A DNA stretch of 64,000 bases from Arthrobacter sp. ZGTC412. GTDB lineage: Bacteria > Actinomycetota > Actinomycetes > Actinomycetales > Micrococcaceae. Position numbers and translations under genes: made by a program. The notes beneath the pieces were generated by a model. The model saw only the letters and a program-made list of their open reading frames with translations. It made no database searches and was not told where the DNA came from. Location: assembly GCF_002929215.1 (NCBI RefSeq), contig NZ_PJII01000008.1, positions 1 through 64,000 of the forward strand, read 5' to 3'. Positions 8,267-17,579 of the stretch are shown here, one piece after another (positions within the stretch are counted from its first letter, which is position 1; each line of letters starts with the position of its first letter).

Positions 8267-10033
8267 TTACAGCCCCAGGTCCGCTTCGAAGGCGCCTTCT
8301 TCAAGGCGTGCCTTCAAGGTCTGGAGGAACCGGCCGGCGTCGGCGCCATCCACCAGGCGGTGGTCGTACGTCAGGGACAGGTACATCATGGAGCGGATGG
8401 CGATCGAGTCGTCACCGTTCTCGTCAGCAACAACCACTGGGCGCTTCACGATGGCGCCGGTGCCGAGGATGCCCACCTGCGGCTGGTTGATGATCGGGGT
8501 ATCGAACAGGGCCCCGACCGAACCGATATTGGTGATGCTGAAGGTTCCACCGGAAAGCTCGTCCGGGCCGATCTTTCCGTCACGGGTGCGCCCTGCAACG
8601 TCGGCGATCTTGCCGGCCAGTCCGGCCAGGTTCAGGTTGCCGGCGTCGGAGATGACCGGGACCAGCAGGCCCTTGTCGGTGTCGACGGCGATCGCCAGGT
8701 GCTCGGCGTTGTGGTACGTGATCTCCTGCTTGTCCTCGTCGTACGCAGCGTTGAGCTTCGGGTGCTGCTTGAGGGCTTCGGCAACTGCCTTGGCTATGAA
8801 CGGCAGGAAGGTGAGCTTGACGCCGTTCTGGGCCTGGAACGAGTTCTTGGCCTTCAGGCGCAGCTTGGCGACCTTGGTCATGTCCACTTCGTGGACCTGA
8901 GTCAGCTGCGTGGAGACCTCGAGGGACTCGCGCATGCGGCGGGCGATGACCTGGCGGATACGGGGAGCCTTCTGCGTGGTGCCGCGCAGCGAGGAAACAG
9001 CGGCGTTGGACGCTGCCGGGGCTGATGCGGCCGGCGCTGCTGCCGGGGCTGCGGCGGGGGCAGCCTTGGCTTCGGCTGCGGCGATGACGTCCTGCTTGCG
9101 GATGCGTCCGCCCACACCGGTGCCCGAGAGCGAGGCGATGTCCACGCCGTGCTGGTTGGCCAGCTTGCGCACCAGGGGAGTGACGTAGCCGGACTCGGAT
9201 CCGCCGTTCGCCGTTGCGGCCTCAGTTGCCGCCGGTGCTGCAGCGGGAGCAGCCTGCGGAGCGGGTGCTGCCTTGGGAGCTTCCTGTGCCGGTGCAGCCT
9301 GGGCCGGAGCGGCCTGCGGGGCCTGTGCGGGCTGCGGGGCCGGTGCGGGCGCTTCAGCCTTGGGTGCTTCCTGGACCGGCGCCTCGGTGGAGGGCGCTTC
9401 GGCCGGTGCAGCAGCTGCGCCAGAGCCGATAACAGCGAGGACGGAACCGACCTCTGCTGTTTCGTCTTCGTTGACGCGGATTTCCTGAAGGGTACCCGCC
9501 ACCGGCGACGGAATTTCGGTGTCTACCTTGTCGGTGGAGACTTCCAGGAGCGGCTCGTCAACCTCTACAGAGTCGCCCACGGCCTTCAGCCAGCGGGTGA
9601 CGGTGCCTTCGGTGACGCTTTCGCCCAGCGCCGGGAGGGTGACTTCGTGGCCTTCTCCGTCGGCTGCCGGTGCCGCCTGGGCGGGTGCTTCGTGGGCAGG
9701 AGCCGGTGCTTCCTCTGCGGGAGCCGGCGCAGCGGCGGGAGCTTCTTCCGCCGGTGCTGCTGCGGGGGCTTCTTCTGCCGGTGCGCCGCCGCCGGAGCCG
9801 TCGCCGATGCGGACCAGGGGAGCGCCGACCTCGGCGGTCTCGTCCTCGGCAACCAGGATTTCCTCAATCACACCAGCGACAGGAGAGGGGATTTCAGTGT
9901 CTACTTTGTCGGTGGAGACTTCGAGCAGCGGCTCGTCCACCTCTACCCGGTCACCTACCTGCTTGAGCCAGCGGGTGACGGTTCCTTCGGTGACGCTCTC
10001 ACCGAGGGCGGGCAAGTTAACGGATTCAGACAT
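8267..10033 (-). CDS. sucB: Dihydrolipoamide acyltransferase, E2 component of a 2-oxoacid dehydrogenase complex
   Basis: The protein has 588 residues. Two N-terminal lipoyl domains are near-duplicates, each with [15 protein letters not shown]; the lipoylated lysines are K43 and K169. Long Ala/Pro/Glu linkers follow each. A peripheral-subunit-binding domain ([17 protein letters not shown], about 288-325) is followed by the chloramphenicol-acetyltransferase-like catalytic core ending in [13 protein letters not shown]. Annotation pipelines call this SucB. In actinobacteria, however, 2-oxoglutarate dehydrogenase E1 carries its own E2-like domain (OdhA/KGD), so this E2 probably serves pyruvate dehydrogenase or both complexes. 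The start at 10033 ([13 protein letters not shown]) has AAGGAG upstream. It lies downstream of lpdA (E3) on the same strand. Confidence 0.93.
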   Translation of the reverse strand: MSESVNLPALGESVTEGTVTRWLKQVGDRVEVDEPLLEVSTDKVDTEIPSPVAGVIEEILVAEDETAEVGAPLVRIGDGSGGGAPAEEAPAAAPAEEAPAAAPAPAEEAPAPAHEAPAQAAPAADGEGHEVTLPALGESVTEGTVTRWLKAVGDSVEVDEPLLEVSTDKVDTEIPSPVAGTLQEIRVNEDETAEVGSVLAVIGSGAAAAPAEAPSTEAPVQEAPKAEAPAPAPQPAQAPQAAPAQAAPAQEAPKAAPAPQAAPAAAPAATEAATANGGSESGYVTPLVRKLANQHGVDIASLSGTGVGGRIRKQDVIAAAEAKAAPAAAPAAAPAASAPAASNAAVSSLRGTTQKAPRIRQVIARRMRESLEVSTQLTQVHEVDMTKVAKLRLKAKNSFQAQNGVKLTFLPFIAKAVAEALKQHPKLNAAYDEDKQEITYHNAEHLAIAVDTDKGLLVPVISDAGNLNLAGLAGKIADVAGRTRDGKIGPDELSGGTFSITNIGSVGALFDTPIINQPQVGILGTGAIVKRPVVVADENGDDSIAIRSMMYLSLTYDHRLVDGADAGRFLQTLKARLEEGAFEADLGL

Positions 10034-10095
10034 GTCGTCCCCGTTCTCCTTATTGATCTGTAGTGCGGATGATTGCTGCCTTGTTGGCCAGCCTA

Positions 10096-10124
10096 GTGCA
10101 CCCGGCATTTCCTGCCGGGTGCAC
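10096..10124 (-). other. Intercistronic hairpin between lpdA and the E2 gene
   Basis: A perfect 12-bp inverted repeat, GTGCACCCGGCA, with a 5-nt loop lies in the 116-bp gap. There is no U tract on the transcribed strand, so attenuation or mRNA stabilisation of the lpdA 3' end is as likely as full termination. Confidence 0.6.
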
Positions 10125-10149
10125 CAGGCCCTGTGGTGCTGGGGGGAGA

Positions 10150-11532
10150 CTAGCCGTGAAGCGGCTTGCCGGCGAGCGCCAGGTGGGCTTCGCCCAAGGA
10201 CTCGTTCTGGGTGGGGTGGGCGTGCACCAGCTGGGCAACATCCTCGGGGTAGGCTTCCCAGTTCACGATCAGCTGGGCCTCGCCCACCTGCTCGCCCATG
10301 CGGGCGCCGATCATGTGGACGCCCACAACGGGACCGTCCTTCTGGCGGACCAGCTTGACCAGTCCTGAGGTGCCCAGGATGGAGCTCTTGCCGTTGCCGG
10401 CAAGGTTGTATTCCTGGGTCTGGACCTGGTCCTCACCGAACTTCTCCTTGGCGGCCTTTTCGGTGTAGCCAACGGTGGCGATTTCGGGATCGGAGTATGT
10501 GACCTTGGGGATGTTGATGTCCTCAACGATCACCGGCTTCAGGCCGGCGATTTCCTCGGCCACGAAGATTCCCTGCTGGTAGCCGCGGTGGGCCAGCTGC
10601 ACGCCGGGGACGATGTCGCCGACGGCGTAGATGTTGCCGACGCCGGTGTGGAGGCGCTCGTTGGTGATGACGAAGCCGCGGTCGATGGTGATGCCGGCTT
10701 CCTCGTAGCCCAGGTTGGCGGTGACGGGGCCACGGCCGACGGCGACGAGAAGCAGGTCGGCTTCGAACGTCTTGCCGTCCACCAGGGTGACCTTGACGCC
10801 GTCGTTGTTCTGCTCAACGCCCTGGAAGAACACGCCGGTGGAGAACTTGATGCCGCGCTTTTTGAAGGCGCGCTCGAAGTTCTTGACGATGGTGGCGTCT
10901 TCGTTTGGTACCAGTGAGGGCAGGCCCTCCACGATGGTGACGTCCACGCCGAAGGACTTCCAGACCGAAGCGAACTCGACGCCGATGACGCCGCCGCCCA
11001 GGATGATGACGCTTTTGGGGATGGAGTCCATGGTCAGGGCCTGGTCGGAGGTGATGACCTTTCCGCCGAGTTCCAGTCCCGGAAGGGTGCGGGAGTACGA
11101 GCCGGTGGCGAGGACGATGTTCTTGCCCTTGTACGCGGTGCCGTTCACCACAACGGTGTCGGTGCCCTGGAGCTTGCCCTCACCCTCGATGACGGTGATG
11201 CCCTTGGACTTGATGAGGCCCTGGAGGCCCTTGAACTTGCCGGCGATAATGCCGTCCTTGTACGCGTTGACGGCGGTGATGTCGATGCCGTCAAGGGTGA
11301 CGTTCACGCCGTATTTGGCGGAGTCACGGGCGTGGTCGGCGAGCTCTGCAGAGTGCAGCAGCGCCTTGGTGGGGATGCAGCCGTTGTGGAGGCAGGTGCC
11401 GCCCAGCTTTGCCTTCTCCACGAGGCCGACGGTAAGGCCAAGCTGTACGGCCCGCAGTGCGGCGGCGTATCCGCCGCTGCCTCCGCCGAGTACCAGGATG
11501 TCGAATTCTTGCGCAGTTGCCTGATCGGCCAC
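10150..11532 (-). CDS. lpdA: Dihydrolipoyl dehydrogenase (E3)
   Basis: The 460-residue flavoenzyme reoxidises the dihydrolipoyl groups of E2 with NAD+. FAD-binding [12 protein letters not shown] (about 15-26) is followed by the redox-active disulfide in [11 protein letters not shown] (C47 and C52). The NAD-binding [15 protein letters not shown] lies near residue 180, the second FAD segment YAVGD near 310, and the C-terminal [13 protein letters not shown] carries the His-Glu active-site pair. The GTG at 11530-11532 has a GAGGGAG about 8 nt upstream. The E2 gene follows 116 nt downstream, so the two are probably co-transcribed. Divergence from any other gene is absent; pepA lies upstream on the same strand, separated by a terminator. 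Confidence 0.96.
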   Translation of the reverse strand: MADQATAQEFDILVLGGGSGGYAAALRAVQLGLTVGLVEKAKLGGTCLHNGCIPTKALLHSAELADHARDSAKYGVNVTLDGIDITAVNAYKDGIIAGKFKGLQGLIKSKGITVIEGEGKLQGTDTVVVNGTAYKGKNIVLATGSYSRTLPGLELGGKVITSDQALTMDSIPKSVIILGGGVIGVEFASVWKSFGVDVTIVEGLPSLVPNEDATIVKNFERAFKKRGIKFSTGVFFQGVEQNNDGVKVTLVDGKTFEADLLLVAVGRGPVTANLGYEEAGITIDRGFVITNERLHTGVGNIYAVGDIVPGVQLAHRGYQQGIFVAEEIAGLKPVIVEDINIPKVTYSDPEIATVGYTEKAAKEKFGEDQVQTQEYNLAGNGKSSILGTSGLVKLVRQKDGPVVGVHMIGARMGEQVGEAQLIVNWEAYPEDVAQLVHAHPTQNESLGEAHLALAGKPLHG

Positions 11533-11723
11533 TTAAACGCTCCCTCGCGTGAACGATGACGCGATCTCCGCGCATCATCTGGTCTTGGAACTTACACTGC
11601 CGTGATTATGCCAGCAGGCCGGTTCTCTTGCATTTGTGACTACCGTGGTTCACCTTAGCGAACCACTTATCCATGCTCCACCTTGGCGCCGCGTTTGTGG
11701 AGCGCTTGTGTCCAGTGTCACGC

Positions 11724-11763
11724 GGCCCTGCGGTGCAGGGAACATTACCCACACCGCAGGGCC
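11724..11763 (-). terminator. Hairpin terminator after pepA
   Basis: A perfect 12-bp repeat, GGCCCTGCGGTG (11724-11735) with its complement at 11752-11763, surrounds a 16-nt loop. It starts about 30 nt beyond the pepA stop and separates pepA from lpdA. Confidence 0.6.
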
Positions 11764-11792
11764 TGCATGGCCCCCGGGCGCGGCCGATAACG

Positions 11793-13319
11793 TCAGGCCG
11801 CTGCGGCCAGGATGTCCTCCACATAGGCCACCAGGGTCCGCACGGTGCAGCCCGTGCCCTGCTTGTGGGTGTAGCCATAGGGGCTTCCGTTGTTGAAGGA
11901 AGGCCCGGCGATATCGATGTGGGCCCAGGGGATCTGCTCCCCGTCCTTGCCCTTACCCACGAATTCGCGCAGGAAAACGGCAGCCGTCATCATGCCGCCG
12001 TGGCGTTCGCCGATGTTGGCCAGGTCCGCTACCTGGGAGTCGATGCTGGGGCGCAGTTCCTCAGGAAGCGGCATGGGCCACACAAGTTCCCCTGCCCGGT
12101 CGGCTGCGGCCTTGAGCGGGCCGGTCACGCTGTCGGAGCCCATAACGCCGGCGGTGCGGTTGCCGAGGGCGATCAGCTGCGCACCGGTGAGGGTGGCGAC
12201 GTCGATGATGGCGTCCGGGTACTCGCGGCTGGCAGCCACGATGCCGTCCGCCATGACCAGCCGGCCCTCGGCGTCGGTGTTCAGGACTTCAACGGTCTTG
12301 CCCCCAAACATGGTGAGGACGTCCGCCGGGCGTGAGGCAGCGCCGGAGGGCATGTTCTCGGCAATGCAGAGCCAGGCGGTCGCCTTGACGGGCAGGCCCA
12401 GTCCGGCGAGGGCCAGGACAGTGTTGAGGACGACGGCGGCACCCGCCATGTCACTCTTCATATCGCCCATGCCGAGGGCAGGTTTGATGGAGATGCCGCC
12501 GGTGTCGAAAGTGATGCCCTTGCCGACGAGGGCGATCTTCGACGTCGCCCTGGCAGGGGAGTACTCCACCTTCACCAGCCGCGGCTGGCGGGCGGAGCCC
12601 TTGCCCACACCCATGATGCCGCCGAAGCCTTCCTTCTCGAGCCGCTTCTCGTCCCAGACGGTGACCTTTACGGGCAGTCCCTTGGCCAGGTCCTTCGCGG
12701 CCTCGGCGAAGGTTTCGGGGTAGAGGTGGCTGGGCGGCTGGTTCACCAGCGAACGGGTGGCGTTGACGGCCTTGCCGAGCAGCGCGGCACGCTTCAGTGC
12801 GGCGCCGGTTTCGTTGTGGTCGGCGAGTTCCGTGAAGATGACCGCGTTTCGAACCGGATCCTTCAGGCCGTCCTTTGATGACCGGAACTCGTTGAAGGAG
12901 TAGGCGCCCAGGGCGGCACCCTCGGCGACGGCCGCCACGTCGGCAACTGACGCCGTCGGCAGGGCCAGGACCACCGTTGCGAGGCCACCAAGCTGGCGGA
13001 CCGCGGAACCTGCCGCCCGGCGGAGTGCCTCGCCCGTGAGAGGCTCCGCTGCCGAGACCTTGCCGGTGCCCGCGAGGACCAGGATCCCGGCGCCGGTCTC
13101 CGGCAGGCCGGGGAGGCGGACGATCTGGTCGGCGGCGCCCGTGACCCCCAGGGACTTGAGGGAGCCGGCAAGGGCCTCTGCGGATTTGGCTGTCAGGGGG
13201 TTCTCCAGGAGGACCGGTCCGTCAGTGCCTTTTCCCACACCTATGACCACTGCGTCACTGGGGCTCTTCTTCAGGTCCCTTGAGAGGGTACTAAGGTTGA
13301 TTTCAGTATTCTTGACCAC
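11793..13319 (-). CDS. pepA: Leucyl aminopeptidase (M17)
   Basis: The 508-residue cytosolic dizinc aminopeptidase removes N-terminal residues in peptide turnover. The C-terminal catalytic domain carries VGKGITFDTGGISIK near residue 265 (metal-binding Lys and Asp), the DMAGAAVV segment, and the family signature NTDAEGRLVMAD near 345 with the metal ligands Asp and Glu. The N-terminal third is the usual divergent macro-like domain. The start is a GTG (13317-13319) with TGAGGAC about 10 nt upstream. It is divergent from the PAC2 gene; the 258-bp gap holds both promoters, but I see no clear -10/-35 pair there. Confidence 0.95.
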   Translation of the reverse strand: MVKNTEINLSTLSRDLKKSPSDAVVIGVGKGTDGPVLLENPLTAKSAEALAGSLKSLGVTGAADQIVRLPGLPETGAGILVLAGTGKVSAAEPLTGEALRRAAGSAVRQLGGLATVVLALPTASVADVAAVAEGAALGAYSFNEFRSSKDGLKDPVRNAVIFTELADHNETGAALKRAALLGKAVNATRSLVNQPPSHLYPETFAEAAKDLAKGLPVKVTVWDEKRLEKEGFGGIMGVGKGSARQPRLVKVEYSPARATSKIALVGKGITFDTGGISIKPALGMGDMKSDMAGAAVVLNTVLALAGLGLPVKATAWLCIAENMPSGAASRPADVLTMFGGKTVEVLNTDAEGRLVMADGIVAASREYPDAIIDVATLTGAQLIALGNRTAGVMGSDSVTGPLKAAADRAGELVWPMPLPEELRPSIDSQVADLANIGERHGGMMTAAVFLREFVGKGKDGEQIPWAHIDIAGPSFNNGSPYGYTHKQGTGCTVRTLVAYVEDILAAAA

Positions 13320-13577
13320 AGGGATCAGTCCTCAATTCTCGAGAGATGTTCGGGCAGGGGTGCATGTTCGGCGCTCTGCCATGGATGCCCGGATGCAATC
13401 GTTCGGGACGCAGTCCGGGTGTCTGCAAGCCCGTCTGGCAGGCCAGTTCCGATCGTAGCCCGTCCCCGCCCGAGCCGGTGTATTTCCTGAGAGGTGCGCC
13501 ACATCAGCGGCAGGAATGTGCGGCTGCCCTGCGGCGTTGTAGAAGATGTCCACCCGCACCTATGAAAGGAACACGCC

Positions 13578-14516
13578 GTGCTTGAACGGTTTTCCGGCTC
13601 CCTGCTGGACCCCGATGCGCTTTATGCAAGCAACATCGAGCTGTTCCACAGCCCTGCCCTCCGTGGGCTGAACCTGGTGATGGGCTTTACCGGATTCGCC
13701 GACGCCGGGCACGTGGTGAAGCAGATTAATGCGGAACTGCTGGACACGCTCGACGCCGAGCCGGTTGCGGTCTTTGATGCCGACCAGCTGATCGACTACC
13801 GGTCGCGCAGGCCGCACCTGACGTTCGTCGAGGACCACCTCCAGGACTACCAGGAGCCCCGGCTCGCCCTCTACCGGCTTATAGACGGCTTGGGTAACCC
13901 CTTCCTCCTGCTGGCTGGTTTTGAACCGGACCTGCAGTGGGAACGGTTTGCGCGTGCAGTGGTGGGCATCGTGGAGAAGCTGGACGTCAACCTGGTCGCC
14001 TGGATCCACTCCATCCCCATGCCGGTGCCCCACACCCGTCCCGTGGGTGTGACGGTGCACGGCAACAGGCCCGAGCTGATCGAGGGCATCTCCGTGTGGA
14101 AGCCAACCGTGGAAGTCCCCGCAGCGGTGGGCCACATCCTGGAGCTCCGCCTGGTGGAGGCAGGCCGCAACGTAGCGGGCTACGTCATCCATGTGCCGCA
14201 CTACCTTGCCGAGGCGGAATACCCCACGGCCGCCGTCGCTGGCCTTGAGTACCTGGGTGCGGCCACGTCGCTGATGCTGCCATCGGACCGGCTACGCGAA
14301 GCCGGCCGGGAAGTCAGCCGCCAGATTGCCGAGCAGATTGATGCCTCCGAGGATGTCCAGCAGGTGGTTTCCCGCCTCGAGACCCGGTATGACGAAAAGG
14401 CCGAAGGCACGGTCCGCCGCTCGCTCCTTGCGGACGAAAATGACGAGCTGCCCAACGCGGACGCCCTCGGCGCTGCCGTAGAGGCCTACCTCGCGCGCGA
14501 GAACCCCGGCCAGTAA
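13578..14516 (+). CDS. PAC2 family protein (proteasome-assembly-chaperone-like)
   Basis: The 312-residue protein begins VMGFTGFADAGHVVKQINAELL after a short N-terminal extension, continues with VAVFDADQLIDYRSRRP and LLLAGFEPDLQWERF, and has the HSIPMPVPHTRPVGVTVHG segment typical of actinobacterial PAC2 (PF09754) proteins. The C-terminus is a helical Asp/Glu-rich extension. Eukaryotic PAC2 assembles proteasomes; the bacterial role is unsettled, and Arthrobacter-type bacteria do carry a proteasome. The GTG start at 13578 has AAAGGAA about 9 nt upstream. Confidence 0.88.
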   Translation: MLERFSGSLLDPDALYASNIELFHSPALRGLNLVMGFTGFADAGHVVKQINAELLDTLDAEPVAVFDADQLIDYRSRRPHLTFVEDHLQDYQEPRLALYRLIDGLGNPFLLLAGFEPDLQWERFARAVVGIVEKLDVNLVAWIHSIPMPVPHTRPVGVTVHGNRPELIEGISVWKPTVEVPAAVGHILELRLVEAGRNVAGYVIHVPHYLAEAEYPTAAVAGLEYLGAATSLMLPSDRLREAGREVSRQIAEQIDASEDVQQVVSRLETRYDEKAEGTVRRSLLADENDELPNADALGAAVEAYLARENPGQ

Positions 14517-14605
14517 GGGCTGGGTTTCTTGAACCCCGGCCAGCGGGCTGGGAGGCGGAGCGGGCTGCTGCCGGCCCGGCACGGCTGTCCGGGCATAATG
14601 AAGGG

Positions 14606-15952
14606 GTGACTGCACCCCGCGCCTGGCTGATCTGGACCGTTGGCATCTTCGGGTACCTCGTGGCCGTTTCGCAGCGCACGTCATTTGGGGTGGTGGGCCT
14701 GGAGGCCACCGAACGCTTCCACGCCAGTGCATCCGCAATATCGTTCTTCACCGTCCTCCAGTTGCTTGTCTACGCCGGACTCCAGATCCCCGTGGGCCTG
14801 CTGGTGGACCGGTTTGGCTCACGCGCCATGATCGCCGGCGGTGCCGTCCTGATGGGCCTGGGCCAGCTCCAGCTGGCCTTTGCAGACAGCATTCCCGGAG
14901 GCGTCGCCGGCCGGGTCCTGGTGGGTGCCGGGGACGCCATGACTTTCATCTCGGTGATCCGCCTGATCCCGCTCTGGTTTGCGCCCGCCCGGGTACCGCT
15001 GGTGACCCAGCTGACGGGGATGTCCGGCCAGCTGGGGCAGCTGTTCAGCGTTATCCCGTTCGCCTTCGTCCTTCACGCTTCCGGCTGGACCTCCGCGTTC
15101 CTGATGCTGGCCGGGATGTCGGGACTCGCCGTCGTCCTGGTCCTGCTGCTCCTCCAGGACGTGCCGCCCGGCACCGCGCGGCCGCAGGCCCAGCAGGGGC
15201 TGAAGGCCACCGGAGCTTCCCTCGCCCGTGCCTGGCGCCAGCCGGGGACCCGGCTGGGGTTGTGGAGCCACTTCACCATCCAGTTCAGCGGCACAGTCTT
15301 CGCGATGACGTGGGGTTACCCGTTCCTTCTTTCAGGGCAGGGCCTCGACGCCGGAACGGTGGCCGCCCTCATGGCACTCTATGTCGCCACCGCCATGGCA
15401 GTGGGACCGTTCATTGGCCGCTTCGTTTCCCGCCACCCGCTGCGGCGTTCAACCATGGTCCTGCTGATCGCCGCTGCCACCGCCGGAGCCTGGGCCGCTG
15501 TCCTGCTGACTCCGGGGCGTTCGCCGTTGTGGCTGCTGGCGGGACTGGTGGTGGTGCTGGCCATCGGCGGGCCCGGCTCAATGATCGGCTTCGACTTCGC
15601 CCGCACCTTCAACCCCGCGCACCGGATCGGCACCGCGACGGGCATCGTCAACGTGGGCGGATTCATCGCCGCGCTGATCGCGATCTTCCTGATTGGCCTG
15701 GTGCTGGACGTGCTGTATGCCAGCGGCTTCTCCAACGGAGTCCTGTATGGGCTGGACCCGTTCCGGATTGCACTGAGCGTCCAGTTCCTGCTGCTCGGCC
15801 TCGGAACCGCAGCCATGCTGGTCTGCCGCCGCAAGGTCCGCCGGCAGATGGCCGCCCAGGGCGTTGTTGTCCCGCCCCTCCGCAGCGCACTGGCCCGCCA
15901 GCGCCGGGAGAACCTTGCCCGGCGGAGCCGTGCGGCGGCTTCGGACGACTGA
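14606..15952 (+). CDS. MFS transporter
   Basis: The 448-residue protein has about 12 hydrophobic helices. The first reads AWLIWTVGIFGYLVAVSQRTSF, and the cytoplasmic loop after helix 2 carries the MFS motif A variant LLVDRFGSRAMIAGG. A longer central loop, rich in Pro and Gln (about residues 190-210), joins the two halves. The C-terminus is basic and cytoplasmic. The helix-1 QRTSFGV pattern resembles MFS proteins annotated as nitrate or sugar-phosphate antiporters, but the substrate cannot be told. The GTG start has an AAGGG just upstream. It lies 89 bp after the PAC2 gene on the same strand. Confidence 0.88.
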   Translation: MTAPRAWLIWTVGIFGYLVAVSQRTSFGVVGLEATERFHASASAISFFTVLQLLVYAGLQIPVGLLVDRFGSRAMIAGGAVLMGLGQLQLAFADSIPGGVAGRVLVGAGDAMTFISVIRLIPLWFAPARVPLVTQLTGMSGQLGQLFSVIPFAFVLHASGWTSAFLMLAGMSGLAVVLVLLLLQDVPPGTARPQAQQGLKATGASLARAWRQPGTRLGLWSHFTIQFSGTVFAMTWGYPFLLSGQGLDAGTVAALMALYVATAMAVGPFIGRFVSRHPLRRSTMVLLIAAATAGAWAAVLLTPGRSPLWLLAGLVVVLAIGGPGSMIGFDFARTFNPAHRIGTATGIVNVGGFIAALIAIFLIGLVLDVLYASGFSNGVLYGLDPFRIALSVQFLLLGLGTAAMLVCRRKVRRQMAAQGVVVPPLRSALARQRRENLARRSRAAASDD

Positions 15953-16051
15953 CTGGTGCTCCACGGGCCGGCTTTATCCACATAGCTGCAGCTTGTCCAC
16001 TTAGCGCATCCAGCGCTGTCGAGGCGCCGGCCTTCGGCGAATGCTGGAGCC

Positions 16052-17326
16052 ATGACACCTCCAGAACGCCTCACGGTCCGCGGCCCGGAAGACATCCTAA
16101 GTTTCATTCCCCACTCGCTGGGATACTGGCCGGCGCAGAGCCTCGTGGCCATGACGCTGCAGGGCAAAAGGCTTGGGGCTACGCTGCGGCTGGATCTTCC
16201 CGGACGGGATGTCCTTGCTGATCCCACCGTCTTCGCCCGGACGGTGTGCGGGTACCTGGAGGCAGACGAAAACGCCGACGGCACCCTGCTGGCCCTTTTT
16301 ACGAACAATGGCTGGCTGGCGGGGCCAGGCTGCTACGACACACTGCTCGACGGACTGGAATTGGCCCTGGATGAGGCCGGGATGCCGGTCAGGGATGCCT
16401 GGTATGTGGGGGACCAGTACTGGCGGGACGCCCGTTGCATCGGCCCCGACTGCTGCCCGCTGCCGGGGCGTCCCGTGCAGGAGATCCGGGACAGCCTGCT
16501 CAACACCGAGATGGTGTTCCGGGGAAGCAGCGTGGGGCCAGCCCCCGAGCAGCGGCAGCCGGCCGGCCCGGTTCCGGGGCTCCATCGCGCCGCTGTGCTG
16601 GAGGCGGAAGCCGTGTGGTCGGCCCAGCTGGACCTTCGGCGGCAGAGCCGGGCGCAGTTTGCCGCTGTGCTCGGCCAGTGGGAGGCGATGCTCGCGCGGC
16701 CGGCCGAGCACCTGCAGCGGCCCTCGGTTCAACGTGACGCCTTCCTGCGGGCAACGCTCCTGGTGCCGGCCTGGCGCGACGCTGTCCTGGTCATGGCGGC
16801 CGCCGGGAGTGCAGCGGCAGCAGCCGGGGCCGAAGAGTTCGGGATCTTCAATGATGACGCGCGGCTGGGGGCAATGGCACCTGCGGCGGAACATGGCGCG
16901 CCGGATGAAGTGCCATCGGCAGCGGATGTGCCTGATGCCCTGTCCTTCGCTCCAGCTGATTTCTGCACCGAAGGCCTGCTGATGTCTGGCCATCAGGCCG
17001 GAAATCCTGCCTACGGCGACATCTTGATGGGGCATGATCCTGCAGTTCCCCAATGGCGCGGCCTTGATGCCCTCGATCTCGTCCTGGAGCACCTCGCCCA
17101 GCTTGGTGGACCGTCGGCAGCGGCTGCGCTAACGGGGAGGGGTTGGATCGCGTGGTGCCGCGGGCGAGGCTCGTATTCGGCCGCGTATCTGGGCGAGGCG
17201 CTCGAAACAGAGCCCGGCTACCGGCTTGCAGAGCTGCTGCTCGAGTTGGTCCGCCGGGGTACGCTGTGCGGCTGGGCGGCGCGGAAGGAGGCTGCCTGGC
17301 AGAAGTTCGGACCGGACGCGGCCTGA
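16052..17326 (+). CDS. DUF4192 family protein
   Basis: The 424-residue protein opens with TVRGPEDILSFIPHSLGYWPAQSLVAMTLQG, the hallmark of DUF4192, an actinobacteria-restricted family of unknown function. It continues with GATLRLDLP and a Trp-rich segment around DAWYVGDQYWRDARC. No signal peptide or membrane helix is seen. The gene lies just upstream of sigA on the same strand, a placement I recall from several actinobacteria. Co-transcription with sigA is doubtful because of the 253-bp gap. Confidence 0.9.
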   Translation: MTPPERLTVRGPEDILSFIPHSLGYWPAQSLVAMTLQGKRLGATLRLDLPGRDVLADPTVFARTVCGYLEADENADGTLLALFTNNGWLAGPGCYDTLLDGLELALDEAGMPVRDAWYVGDQYWRDARCIGPDCCPLPGRPVQEIRDSLLNTEMVFRGSSVGPAPEQRQPAGPVPGLHRAAVLEAEAVWSAQLDLRRQSRAQFAAVLGQWEAMLARPAEHLQRPSVQRDAFLRATLLVPAWRDAVLVMAAAGSAAAAAGAEEFGIFNDDARLGAMAPAAEHGAPDEVPSAADVPDALSFAPADFCTEGLLMSGHQAGNPAYGDILMGHDPAVPQWRGLDALDLVLEHLAQLGGPSAAAALTGRGWIAWCRGRGSYSAAYLGEALETEPGYRLAELLLELVRRGTLCGWAARKEAAWQKFGPDAA

Positions 17327-17455
17327 AGTGAGGGCAGCAGGAACGGCGGGTTAGGCCGTATTTGGGGAAACCGTGAGACAATGGTTGCCGAGACCCGGTT
17401 GGGTCCGTGTATCAAGTGCTGGTAATGCACCCTTTTTGGGAACATTGTGGCCGCT

Positions 17456-17484
17456 CCGGCAGTTCTATTTATAGACTCTGCCGG
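17456..17484. promoter_or_regulatory. Nested inverted repeat in the sigA leader region
   Basis: CCGGCAG (17456-17462) pairs with CTGCCGG (17478-17484), and inside them TCTAT (17464-17468) pairs with ATAGA (17471-17475). The repeat sits 96 bp upstream of the sigA start. No T tract follows, so an operator or leader hairpin is more likely than a terminator. A TTGACA occurs at 17515-17520 without a matching -10. Confidence 0.4.
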
Positions 17485-17579
17485 CCGTGGTGGCGCTTGG
17501 TTTTCATCACGGACTTGACAGGGTCATAGTGGTGTTGCCCGTATGGCGATTCCACAGACCACCGCTAGAAAGGTTTTCT

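Noticed and set aside
17515-17520. TTGACA as the -35 of the sigA promoter
   Set aside because: No -10-like hexamer at 16-18 nt; TATGGC is 21 nt away. Left unassigned.
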